Below, piece after piece: positions 1 to 6,690 of a DNA stretch of 10,063 nucleotides (position 1 is the first letter of the stretch; every line of letters begins with the position of its first letter). Origin of the DNA: Thermodesulfatator sp. (lineage in GTDB: Bacteria; Desulfobacterota; Dissulfuribacteria; Dissulfuribacterales; QOAL01); the NCBI GenBank assembly GCA_003978135.1, contig QOAL01000050.1:1-10063 (forward strand), read 5' to 3'. The position numbers and the translations under genes are program-made. The notes beneath the pieces were generated by a model. It saw only the letters and a list, made by a program, of their open reading frames with translations. It was not told the origin of the DNA and made no database searches.

Positions 1-77
1 TTGTTCAACAACATCATGGATATTCCAAGGGAGACGACAATAGTTGCAATCCAGCAGCCTATAAGAAATCCTGTCAT
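1..77 (-). CDS. Small membrane protein, N-terminal part only (runs off the left edge)
   Basis: The ATG at 77-75 is preceded by a strong Shine-Dalgarno sequence (AGGAGG, 84-89 on the opposite strand) at 6-nt spacing, which is why I call a gene although it is cut by the window edge. The 25 visible codons read MTGFLIGCWI then ATIVVSLGIS then MMLLN, one continuous hydrophobic stretch that would make a transmembrane helix starting at the N-terminus. It lies downstream of cydB on the same strand, separated by the palindromic repeat at 111-250. A single-helix peptide after cydAB would fit a CydX/CydH-like accessory subunit, but I see no CydX sequence signature. It could equally be the first helix of a larger transporter or another small membrane protein. 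Function not recognised. Confidence 0.6.
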   Translation of the reverse strand, partial: MTGFLIGCWIATIVVSLGISMMLLN

Positions 78-110
78 GTTATTCCTCCTCGTGTTTGTCA
101 AAACTGGTTA

Positions 111-250
111 GTGTCCATCCATAAATGGCCCTTTTGCCCGATGACTGTGTTGCTCGTCAGCGAAAAATCTCATGTACGCCCAGTACACTGCGCTTTTTCG
201 TCTCCTTGCGCCTCGCCCTCGAACAAAATTGCCTATTTCCGGATGGACAC
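111..250. repeat. 140-bp imperfect palindromic (MITE/REP-like) element
   Basis: The ends are perfect 10-bp inverted repeats: GTGTCCATCC at 111-120 and GGATGGACAC at 241-250. Similarity continues inwards with mismatches (ATAAATGGCC at 121-130 against CCTATTTCC at 232-240; CGAAAAA at 161-167 against CTTTTTCG at 193-200) down to the centre, where GTAC at 174-177 and GTAC at 183-186 flank a 5-nt loop. The whole unit is thus one long fold-back. It begins 3 bp beyond the cydB stop codon and ends 33 bp before the next start codon, so it sits between two genes of one strand. I recall similar sequences as recurrent intergenic repeats in Desulfobacterota genomes, but only one copy is present here. As RNA it could form a long hairpin and affect 3'-end stability or read-through. 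It lacks a clear U-tract, so I do not call it an intrinsic terminator. Confidence 0.75.
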
Positions 251-253
251 CGG

Positions 254-1399
254 TTAATAGTTTTCCTCAGCTTCCTGGCCGGACACCTCGGATGCTTCCA
301 GCTTAGTCCTGTCCATCTGGTACCATACGTAGGCGATGTAGGCCAGGACAACAGGAATGATAAACGCCACGTATGTCATGGCTGTCAGGGTATAATGTGA
401 ACTGGATGCATTGTATATTGTCAAACTGGACTGAAGATCTGCCTTTGAAGGATAAAATGGCGTATTATTGAATGCTGCTGTAAAAAATACAGCCAGCCCC
501 ACCAGAACAGTTCCTATGCCGGCGAACCATATTCCATTCTCCTTCTGCTTTGTCATGGTCTGTTTCACCGCATAAATCACAAGGCCGAGACCAGCCAACA
601 AGAGCACCAGGACCTGGGGCATGGCCAGCAGGTTCTTGAGATACTTGAAGGCTACCATATCCACCTTCCCGGTAACAGGATCCACGTTGAAGCCCTTCAT
701 GGTGAGAAGTCCGGCAACTACCACCAGAAGGAAGGGAAGGGAGCACAGGAAATTCCTTAAAACCGCATCCCTGGTCCGCTGCCTGAAATCGTCAAGGCCG
801 GAAAAATCTATGTTATTAAGAAGATACAGTGCGCCCAGCACCCTGGCATTGAAGACCAGAAACAGGCCAAGACTGACATTGAAAATATTTCCGGCTGCCT
901 CAAGGCCCCGCAGTGGATTTGTCCACCTTACGAAATTGTATTCATTGAGGATGAAATTGGAACCTGTGAAAAATGTTCCCACGGCAGTTCCTATCAATAA
1001 TATACCTACGGCACCATTGATAAACAGAAACAACTCATAGCCAGTGGCCCCCAGGAGATTTCCCGGCTTTTTCCTGTACTCAAAGCTGACAGCCTGTACT
1101 ATGAAGGTGAAGAGTATTGCAATCCATACCCAGTAGGCACCCCCGAAACTAGTGGCATAAAACTTTGGAAAGGCAGCAAAAAGTGCCCCGCCAAAAAGAA
1201 CAAGGGTTGTAAAGGTAAGTTCCCATTTTCTGCCAATGGAGTTGATTATAAGAGATTTTTCCGTGTCATTTTTCCCAAGCTGCCAGATCAGCGTCTGTCC
1301 GCCCTGAACAAAGGTAAGAAACAGGAAAAGCGAGCCTACAACCGAGGCAAGAACCCACCACAGCTGCTGCAAGGTACTATGATCCAGGCTACCTATCAT
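254..1399 (-). CDS. cydB: Cytochrome bd quinol oxidase subunit II (CydB)
   Basis: Subunit II of the cytoplasmic-membrane bd oxidase, which oxidises quinol and reduces O2 to water without proton pumping. The 381-aa length matches E. coli CydB (379), and the protein is strongly hydrophobic with about eight or nine membrane segments. Recognisable blocks are WW at 14-15, GKNDTEKS at 42-49, IINSIGRKWE at 51-60, GGALFAAFP at 70-78, and the C-terminal ASSSHYTLTAMTYVAF block. By my alignment the E. coli HWDGNQVW motif is KWELTFTT here, so the Asp58 position is Glu60. The TDGFDMG motif is replaced by a region ending in VQGGQTL (31-37), so the Asp29 position is no longer acidic. These are features of the divergent CydB type that I recall from Bacteroidetes. 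The ATG at 1399 directly follows the cydA stop (TAA then ATG). AGGAGG at 1408-1413 lies inside the end of cydA, so translation is probably coupled. Confidence 0.95.
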   Translation of the reverse strand: MIGSLDHSTLQQLWWVLASVVGSLFLFLTFVQGGQTLIWQLGKNDTEKSLIINSIGRKWELTFTTLVLFGGALFAAFPKFYATSFGGAYWVWIAILFTFIVQAVSFEYRKKPGNLLGATGYELFLFINGAVGILLIGTAVGTFFTGSNFILNEYNFVRWTNPLRGLEAAGNIFNVSLGLFLVFNARVLGALYLLNNIDFSGLDDFRQRTRDAVLRNFLCSLPFLLVVVAGLLTMKGFNVDPVTGKVDMVAFKYLKNLLAMPQVLVLLLAGLGLVIYAVKQTMTKQKENGIWFAGIGTVLVGLAVFFTAAFNNTPFYPSKADLQSSLTIYNASSSHYTLTAMTYVAFIIPVVLAYIAYVWYQMDRTKLEASEVSGQEAEENY

Positions 1400-2938
1400 T
1401 TACGCCACCTCCTTTGGACCGATCTGAATCTGTTTAAGCATTATCTTGACCTCTGCTATGAGAAGCAGGGTAAATGTTGCGAGAAACATGAAAAAGGTCA
1501 GCTTCACGTTTACAGGTGCTATATCCGTTCTGGCAACACTTACGGGCAGAAGCCCCTGGATGGCCCAGGGTTGTCTTCCAACTTCTGCAACCACCCAGCC
1601 TGCCTCTCCTGCTGCATAGGCCAGAAAAAAGAACAGGATTCCAACGGGATAGAGCCAGCGTACCTCTTCGAGCTTTCCACGGGCGGTATAAAAAAAGTAA
1701 AGAAAGAGAATAAGGATCATGGCAGAACCTACGGCTGCCATCATGTGAAACGAATAAAAGGTAAGGGGAACCGGAGGCACAGCTTCTTCTGGGGATTTCA
1801 GATGTCCGTAGCCAAGATATTGCTGGTACTTCTTGAATTCGACCAAGGCCGCAGAGGCCTTTTTGATATCTCCTTCCTTCTGGGCATGTTTGTAGTCGGC
1901 AAGGTATTTCACTGCAAGCCTGCCTTTTTCAACCTTGTCGGTTGCACCCATTATGCCTTGCTCCTTGTTCCCATAAACTAGATCATTTATACCAGGCACA
2001 AAACTTCCAGCCTGTCTGTTGGCAAGGAGAGAAAGCATTCCGGGTATCTTCACCTCGTAAACAAAGGGCTCGTGAAAATCCCCTGGCCTTTTCATGCCAT
2101 TTATAATGCCCACAGCAACGATAGGCGCATTGGTTGTCCCTTCCCAAAGGCCTTCCATGGCAGCAAGTTTCATGGGCTGGTGCTTGGCATCAAGAAAGGC
2201 GGCCTCATCACCCGTATATGCCAGCATCAGGGAAGCAACAAGTCCAAAGACAGAGGCCACTGCGATGCTGCGTTTCGCCATGAGTACATGGCGCTTCTTG
2301 GCCAGGTAATAGGAGGAAACGGCGATGACGAAAAACGAGGAAAGGGCGAAACCAGAGGTAGTGGCATGGGTGAACTTGCTTATTGCATAGGGGGAAAGGA
2401 TAATATCGAAAAAATTCTGCATCTCGAACCGTGCAGTATCAGGATTGAATGCCATACCTGTTGGGTGCTGCATCCAACCGTTGGCCACCAGGATCCACAG
2501 GGCCGAAAGATTTGAGCCTATGGCCACCATCCAGGTTGAAAGAAGATGGAAGCCTTTTGATACCCTGTTCCAGCCGAAGAACATTACTGCAAAAAAAGTG
2601 GCTTCCAGGAAAAAGGCGACTATGCCTTCAATGGCCAGCGGTGCACCAAAGATATCTCCCACCATCCACGAGTAGTTGGACCAATTTGTACCAAACTCGA
2701 ACTCAAGGATTATGCCTGTGGCAACACCGATGGCGAAATTGATACCAAAGAGCTTCATCCAGAACCTGGTCAGTTCCTTCCACTGCTCACTGCCTGTTTT
2801 TACGTAAATTGTCTCAAAAAAGGCAATGAGAAATGTAAGCCCCAGGGTGAGAGGAACAAAAAGCCAGTGGTACATTGCAGTCAATGCAAACTGGGCCCTG
2901 GCCCAGTTGACCAGGCTCAGGTCGACTTGGTCAATCAT
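1400..2938 (-). CDS. cydA: Cytochrome bd quinol oxidase subunit I (CydA), long Q-loop type
   Basis: Subunit I carries hemes b558, b595 and d and the quinol site. All key residues are visible, with E. coli numbers in parentheses: His24 (H19) in AMYHWLFVPLT; Glu104 and Glu112 (E99, E107) in the proton path; His191 (H186), a b558 ligand; Lys257 and Glu262 (K252, E257) in QPMKLAAMEG at the start of the Q-loop; Met400 (M393), the other b558 ligand, in FYSFHMMAAVG; and the GRQPW signature at 454-458. About 140 residues separate Lys257 from Met400, as in E. coli, so this is the long Q-loop form; total length is 512 aa against 522. The ATG at 2938 has AGGAGG at 2945-2950 with 6-nt spacing, placed over the last codons of the upstream DUF4492 gene. 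This is the middle gene of a DUF4492-cydA-cydB operon. The close match to Bacteroidetes CydA from memory suggests a lineage shared by transfer; that part is inference. Confidence 0.97.
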   Translation of the reverse strand: MIDQVDLSLVNWARAQFALTAMYHWLFVPLTLGLTFLIAFFETIYVKTGSEQWKELTRFWMKLFGINFAIGVATGIILEFEFGTNWSNYSWMVGDIFGAPLAIEGIVAFFLEATFFAVMFFGWNRVSKGFHLLSTWMVAIGSNLSALWILVANGWMQHPTGMAFNPDTARFEMQNFFDIILSPYAISKFTHATTSGFALSSFFVIAVSSYYLAKKRHVLMAKRSIAVASVFGLVASLMLAYTGDEAAFLDAKHQPMKLAAMEGLWEGTTNAPIVAVGIINGMKRPGDFHEPFVYEVKIPGMLSLLANRQAGSFVPGINDLVYGNKEQGIMGATDKVEKGRLAVKYLADYKHAQKEGDIKKASAALVEFKKYQQYLGYGHLKSPEEAVPPVPLTFYSFHMMAAVGSAMILILFLYFFYTARGKLEEVRWLYPVGILFFFLAYAAGEAGWVVAEVGRQPWAIQGLLPVSVARTDIAPVNVKLTFFMFLATFTLLLIAEVKIMLKQIQIGPKEVA

Positions 2939-2941
2939 AAC

Positions 2942-3235
2942 CTACCTCCTGTCAATGTTTGTTTTTGAAACCTTTAAAGGGACACTGGGAATATCTGTCA
3001 GTACGTTTATGACATGCTCCGCCCGCTGAGAATCACTGGTGAAGTATTTTTGAAAAAAATCTGGGAAGAAGAACAACTTGAACACAAAAAAAATTATAAA
3101 GAGCTTTATACCTATGATCTTCCAAAGGGTCTTGCCCAGGCGCATGGACCTCGCACCCTGGACGTAGAGATCTTTAATACGAATGAGAATGGCCTGCCTC
3201 TCCTGGCCCTGGCTTTTTTCTCCTGTCCCGATCAC
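2942..3235 (-). CDS. DUF4492 family small membrane protein, first gene of the cyd operon
   Basis: 97-aa protein with one strong transmembrane helix at about 44-58 (IKLFIIFFVFKLFFF), preceded by a basic/amphipathic segment (LYVQGARSMRLGKTLWKIIG) and followed by FPDFFQKYF. This pattern, with RLGKTLW, IKLFI and KLFFFP, is what I recognise as DUF4492, a family found almost only immediately upstream of cydA in Bacteroidetes and relatives. Its biochemical role is unknown; an assembly or accessory role for the bd oxidase is inferred from position. The start used is GTG at 3235-3233, the only normal start codon before the conserved core. A start nearer the core is possible, since the first 15 residues are polar and not part of the family pattern. 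The stop (TAG, 2942-2944) is 3 nt from the cydA ATG, and its last codons contain the cydA ribosome-binding site. The C-terminal 30 residues are soluble. Confidence 0.85.
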   Translation of the reverse strand: MIGTGEKSQGQERQAILIRIKDLYVQGARSMRLGKTLWKIIGIKLFIIFFVFKLFFFPDFFQKYFTSDSQRAEHVINVLTDIPSVPLKVSKTNIDRR

Positions 3236-3326
3236 TTTCTCAGATCCTTTACTTGAAAACGGACAATCTGAACTGTTGAGACAATGAAATCCCCCACTTG
3301 ATTCTGAACTCCATTAATTAATATCT

Positions 3327-3355
3327 TTTTTATCTTAATTAGTAATTTGTGTCAA
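3327..3355 (-). promoter_or_regulatory. Candidate promoter of the DUF4492-cydAB operon
   Basis: On the minus strand a perfect TTGACA (-35, plus-strand 3350-3355) is followed after 17 nt by TAAAAA (-10, 3327-3332). The spacer lies in a very AT-rich stretch (3311-3347). This would place the transcript start about 85 nt before the GTG start. The -10 is only a 4/6 match. No convincing FNR/CRP-type palindrome lies around it, so how oxygen or redox state would control the operon is not visible. Confidence 0.4.
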
Positions 3356-3555
3356 GGACGAAAAATACTTTGTGCTAACCGCCTTACCAGAGCCGGATAC
3401 GGCAGTATGCCTGTCAAACTGTAAACATTCAATTTGTCCCGTTTGACTTTATAAGGTGTGGATATGTTCGCTAGAGGGATCCGTCACTGCGGCCTGTTGA
3501 ATTGTGAAAGAATGCTCGTCGCATGCTGTGAGGGCAAACCGGAAATGCTCCCGCC

Positions 3556-3584
3556 TTGACAAGCCATATTTGAAAGAATAGCCT
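3556..3584 (+). promoter_or_regulatory. Weak candidate promoter for the acyltransferase gene
   Basis: TTGACA at 3556-3561 is a perfect -35 hexamer, followed after 17 nt by TAGCCT at 3579-3584, which keeps only the first two and last bases of TATAAT. It lies about 80 nt before the TTG start codon. The strong -35 and orientation favour it; the poor -10 keeps the call tentative. Confidence 0.3.
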
Positions 3585-3662
3585 TGTTTTTCAATTTATC
3601 TCCTGAAGACTTGGCAATAATCTCTGATTTCGCTTGGTTGGGATGAAAAGGCGGGCAAATTC

Positions 3663-4802
3663 TTGACAAATACTGTAGCTCCATCACCTAAATCCAAAAG
3701 AATTGAATCCATCGACTGGATGAGAGGCCTGGTCATGATCCTTATGGTTCTTGACCACGTCTCAATGGCCTATGATGTCAATCATTTTGCCACAGACTCG
3801 GCATTCCTATTCCAGCCGGGAACCCCGCTGCCTGATTTTGTATTTCTTACCCGGTGGTTCACCCATATCTGTGCACCTACATTTGTTTTTCTTGCAGGAA
3901 CGGCCCTGGCCATAAGCGTTGAAAGAAGGGTTTCCAGGGGACAGCCTGCCTGGGAAATAGACAAGGGCATACTGAAAAGAGGTGCATTTATTGCCGCCCT
4001 TGACCCGACTGTCATATCGTTTTTCTCCTGGAGATTAACCTTCCAGGTACTCTATGCAATAGGTGCTGCCATGATGGCCATGGCATTCATACGGAGGCTT
4101 TCTACAACTTGGCTTGTGGCATTGGCCCTGGCCTGGTGGTTTGGAGGAGAATACATAACAGGCCTTGTCTGGAATCCCATTACAGGTCATCAGACAGTGC
4201 TTGCAGGCCTAACCGTTGCCCTCTACAAGGTCCCGGGGGTTACCATCAACTATCCGCTGATCCCGTGGCTGTCCATCATGGTATTGGGCTGGGCCTTCGG
4301 CAGGTATCTCGTGGAGTATCTCGCAGGCAAAAAGGTCATAATGTCTCCCCAGAATCTCGTCCTGACCGCAGGAATCGTCTGCCTGCTGATATTTCTGATA
4401 TTCAGGTACTTCAACGGCTATGGAAACATGTGGCTGTACAGGGAAGGCAACACTCTGGCTCAATGGCTCCACGTGAGCAAATATCCCCCTTCCCTCACTT
4501 ACATGTCCCTTGAAACAGGGATCATGTGCCTCTGTCTTGCACTTTTCATGGCAGTTGAAAAACGAATTACGCCTAATCCCAACGGCGTCCTGCTGGTGTT
4601 CGGACAGACTGCAATGTTCTTCTATCTGATTCACAGAATTGTGCTGGAAGGCAGTGCCACCTGGCTGGGCCTGAGGGGTTTCCTCACCATCAGGGAGGTT
4701 TACATACTAACCGTGGTCCTGCTGGTAATACTTTACTACCTATGTCTCTGGTACAGGGACTTCAAAAAGAGACACCCGGGAAGCTGGACCCGCTATTTGT
4801 AG
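3663..4802 (+). CDS. DUF1624 / heparan-alpha-glucosaminide N-acetyltransferase-like membrane acyltransferase
   Basis: 379-aa multi-pass inner-membrane protein, about ten helices. The N-terminal signature RIESIDWMRGLVMILMVLDH (13-32) is the hallmark of DUF1624/HGSNAT_cat proteins. The family blocks WFTHICAPTFVFLAGT (65-80), YPLIPWLSIMVLGWAFG (197-213) and SKYPPSLTY (272-280) are also present. Family members are thought to move acetyl or other acyl groups across the membrane onto sugars, but the substrate of bacterial members is mostly unknown and none is shown here. The only plausible start is TTG at 3663: the next in-frame ATG (codon 20) would cut into the SIDWMRG motif, and the nearby ATG at 3643 is out of frame and hits a stop. 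The ribosome-binding site (GGCGGG, around 3651) is weak, so expression may be low. The gene stands alone, divergent from the cyd operon and convergent with the DUF3857 pair, with 25 bp between stop codons. Confidence 0.85.
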   Translation: MTNTVAPSPKSKRIESIDWMRGLVMILMVLDHVSMAYDVNHFATDSAFLFQPGTPLPDFVFLTRWFTHICAPTFVFLAGTALAISVERRVSRGQPAWEIDKGILKRGAFIAALDPTVISFFSWRLTFQVLYAIGAAMMAMAFIRRLSTTWLVALALAWWFGGEYITGLVWNPITGHQTVLAGLTVALYKVPGVTINYPLIPWLSIMVLGWAFGRYLVEYLAGKKVIMSPQNLVLTAGIVCLLIFLIFRYFNGYGNMWLYREGNTLAQWLHVSKYPPSLTYMSLETGIMCLCLALFMAVEKRITPNPNGVLLVFGQTAMFFYLIHRIVLEGSATWLGLRGFLTIREVYILTVVLLVILYYLCLWYRDFKKRHPGSWTRYL

Positions 4803-4827
4803 CAAATCTTGCCTCCCCAACCCTGTT

Positions 4828-6690
4828 TCAGTCGGCTGGCAAAAACCTGATGCTGTTTTCCTCTGGATCCAGCAACCTGAAAACAACCTGTTTCAGCCTG
4901 GCAAATTCTTCACCATTTTCTACGAAGCCTCGTTTCACAGTAATCCTGCGTACACAATGTATGTTCATACCCGTGGCATTACATGAGTTTTGCCAGGAAA
5001 CAGGTCCAAGTCTGCCGCTGAAGCCCTGTGGAAATCCAAGAAGCTGGTAGGAATCTGGCATTGAAATGTCAAAAACTACCTGTGACGACTTGTTGCTACG
5101 GATAAAGACCGGATCCTTCCTGCCCGAAAGGCAGGAGGCAATGGCGTCAAGGCCGGAACTCCTGGGCACAGGAACTACAAATCCCCCTCCACTGGCGATA
5201 TGAAAATCATTTACACTGTAAACGGCCTTGATCTTCACTGGTCCAGCCAGGGGCTGAAGACTGGATATCTCCAGATCCCCAACCGGCCTTGCCAAGGGGT
5301 GCAGAGAATGAAAAAACATGGAGCTTCTCACCTGGAATTCCCCGGGAGTGAGATACTTGAACATCCTCCTGATTTCCTGGGCCGTGGTTCCAGAAAGGGT
5401 GCTTGAATAGGTATATTCGCAGTCTGATGGATCTACGATTTTGACTGTGTAGAAAAGAGCCTTGCCTGATTCACGACTGTCCTTTATTACTTCAAATCTT
5501 CCAGAGGAAAGGGAAAGCGCCAATTGACCATGCATACCTGTTATTCCTGGAGAAAGCTCTTTTCTGTCAAAGGAATAGTATCGACCATCTGCCTTTACCA
5601 GCACGGTATCAAGACACCCTGGATAAAACACGTTTTCAAGCCCTTTCATCCAGACACCCCGGGAGCTTGCTGCAAGCAATTCAGGAGACAAACCCTTTGC
5701 CTTCAGTAAGGCATAAAAAAGAACAGCAGCATCAAACTGGGTGCCATAACCAGACTCTCTTGTTTTCACAGGGGCCTGGAAAACAAGCTTGGTCTTAAAA
5801 AGATTCAGGGGCAGTATCTTCAAACGGTTTTCAAGAAGGCAGTAGAGGCCATCTGCATCTGTGGCCGACTTGAATCCATGGGAGAGCCCAGGCCAATTCT
5901 GCCTGTTGAGGTTATCCAGCAGGATATGCGTAAACCATTGGGACACTTCTGTCCATGATGCAAACTGCGAAACAACAAGGGTATGATCAAGGTTTTCCAA
6001 GGGCGGACTCAGGGGATCATCAGGGTCTTTTTCAAGCCCCCGACCTGTCCATTCAAGCACTCTTCTTCCATTGCTGGTTTTTTCTGAAAAACGAACGCCT
6101 TTAAAGGCAAGTCGAAAACTCAAACTTTGGTCCCTGGGCATGTCTATGACCACGCTCTTTTCCCTGGTGGGATCTGCAAGCCTGAACGATTCCATGGCAA
6201 AAAAGGGAAGCTTTGATTGCTTTTCCATTTCCAGTTCAATGATGCAGCCCTTTTCAACTGCAGGAAAGTTTACAATTTTCATCCTGGCACCGGAAAAAAT
6301 GGAGGCCTTTTGAGTGGAAGGATCTGTAATATCATTGATCTCCTTGGGACCTACCTTCACCACCCTGCCATCGGGCAAAATGGTTCTTGCCAGTTTTACG
6401 GTAACCTTCTCAAATGCGCTGTTATACCCGAATTTAAAATCTCCCCTGTCCTTCTGACCCTTGTACGTGTTGATTAGGGTCTTGAAATACAGGGTCTGGG
6501 TGTAATTTCCATCCTGGCCCAACCTGTAATGTTTTTTGATAACCAGATTTACCGCATCTGGCTTGGCAACAGGCTGAACTGTTCCTCCGGCGAAACAGCA
6601 TAGACTTGGAACAAGAACAAAAATGACTAAAAAAAACGAAATGTGCAAAAACTGCATTTTCAGACGAAGAAGACAGGATTTGGATTTCAT
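4828..6690 (-). CDS. Secreted DUF3857 protein with a degenerate (probably inactive) transglutaminase-like domain
   Basis: 620 aa. Residues 1-34 form a signal peptide (basic start, hydrophobic FLVIFVLVPSL, possible cleavage after CFA), so the protein should be periplasmic or membrane-attached. Residues about 45-210 resemble the DUF3857 beta-rich domain (YTQTLYFKTLINTYKGQ, ARTILPDGRVV, NFPAVEKGCIIELE). Residues about 245-380 align with the transglutaminase-like core of the upstream paralogue, but the catalytic Cys position is Thr317 (GYGTQFDAAVLFYALLKAKG) and the His position is Asp361 or Thr362; only an Asp near 375 remains. The remaining 240 residues are a C-terminal extension in the position of DUF3858. 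The gene overlaps the upstream paralogue by 4 bp (ATGA), implying coupled translation and perhaps a heteromeric partner. No frameshift or stop is present, so this looks like a kept pseudoenzyme rather than a pseudogene. Substrate unknown. Confidence 0.8.
   Translation of the reverse strand: MKSKSCLLRLKMQFLHISFFLVIFVLVPSLCCFAGGTVQPVAKPDAVNLVIKKHYRLGQDGNYTQTLYFKTLINTYKGQKDRGDFKFGYNSAFEKVTVKLARTILPDGRVVKVGPKEINDITDPSTQKASIFSGARMKIVNFPAVEKGCIIELEMEKQSKLPFFAMESFRLADPTREKSVVIDMPRDQSLSFRLAFKGVRFSEKTSNGRRVLEWTGRGLEKDPDDPLSPPLENLDHTLVVSQFASWTEVSQWFTHILLDNLNRQNWPGLSHGFKSATDADGLYCLLENRLKILPLNLFKTKLVFQAPVKTRESGYGTQFDAAVLFYALLKAKGLSPELLAASSRGVWMKGLENVFYPGCLDTVLVKADGRYYSFDRKELSPGITGMHGQLALSLSSGRFEVIKDSRESGKALFYTVKIVDPSDCEYTYSSTLSGTTAQEIRRMFKYLTPGEFQVRSSMFFHSLHPLARPVGDLEISSLQPLAGPVKIKAVYSVNDFHIASGGGFVVPVPRSSGLDAIASCLSGRKDPVFIRSNKSSQVVFDISMPDSYQLLGFPQGFSGRLGPVSWQNSCNATGMNIHCVRRITVKRGFVENGEEFARLKQVVFRLLDPEENSIRFLPAD

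Larger units (their letters stand above)
3236..3662. other. Divergent intergenic region between the cyd operon and the acyltransferase gene
   Basis: 427 bp without a supportable gene. It contains the AT-rich cyd promoter candidate and a weak plus-strand promoter candidate (3556-3584), both listed separately. It also holds a spaced inverted repeat, GTCAAAC at 3413-3419 and GTTTGAC at 3441-3447, and a small palindrome GGCAGTATGCC at 3401-3411. A minus-strand open frame at 3484-3687 has no recognisable protein features and overlaps the start of the acyltransferase, so I leave it out. No RNA gene is apparent. Confidence 0.6.

Noticed and set aside
1379..1981. Plus-strand open frame of 200 codons inside cydA
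   Set aside because: Antisense to cydA, whose full set of catalytic residues is on the minus strand; the plus-strand product is unlike any family I know.
3298..3311. FNR-like box TTGATTCTGAACTC upstream of the cyd operon
   Set aside because: Only the left half-site fits; the right half matches the consensus at 2 of 5 bases.
3484..3687. Minus-strand open frame of 67 codons in the divergent intergenic region
   Set aside because: No recognisable motif, no clear ribosome-binding site, and it overlaps the start of the acyltransferase gene.
4796..4815. Bidirectional terminator between the convergent genes
   Set aside because: Only very short stems (ATTTG/CAAAT or GCTA/TAGC) and no T-tract; the stop codons are 25 bp apart.
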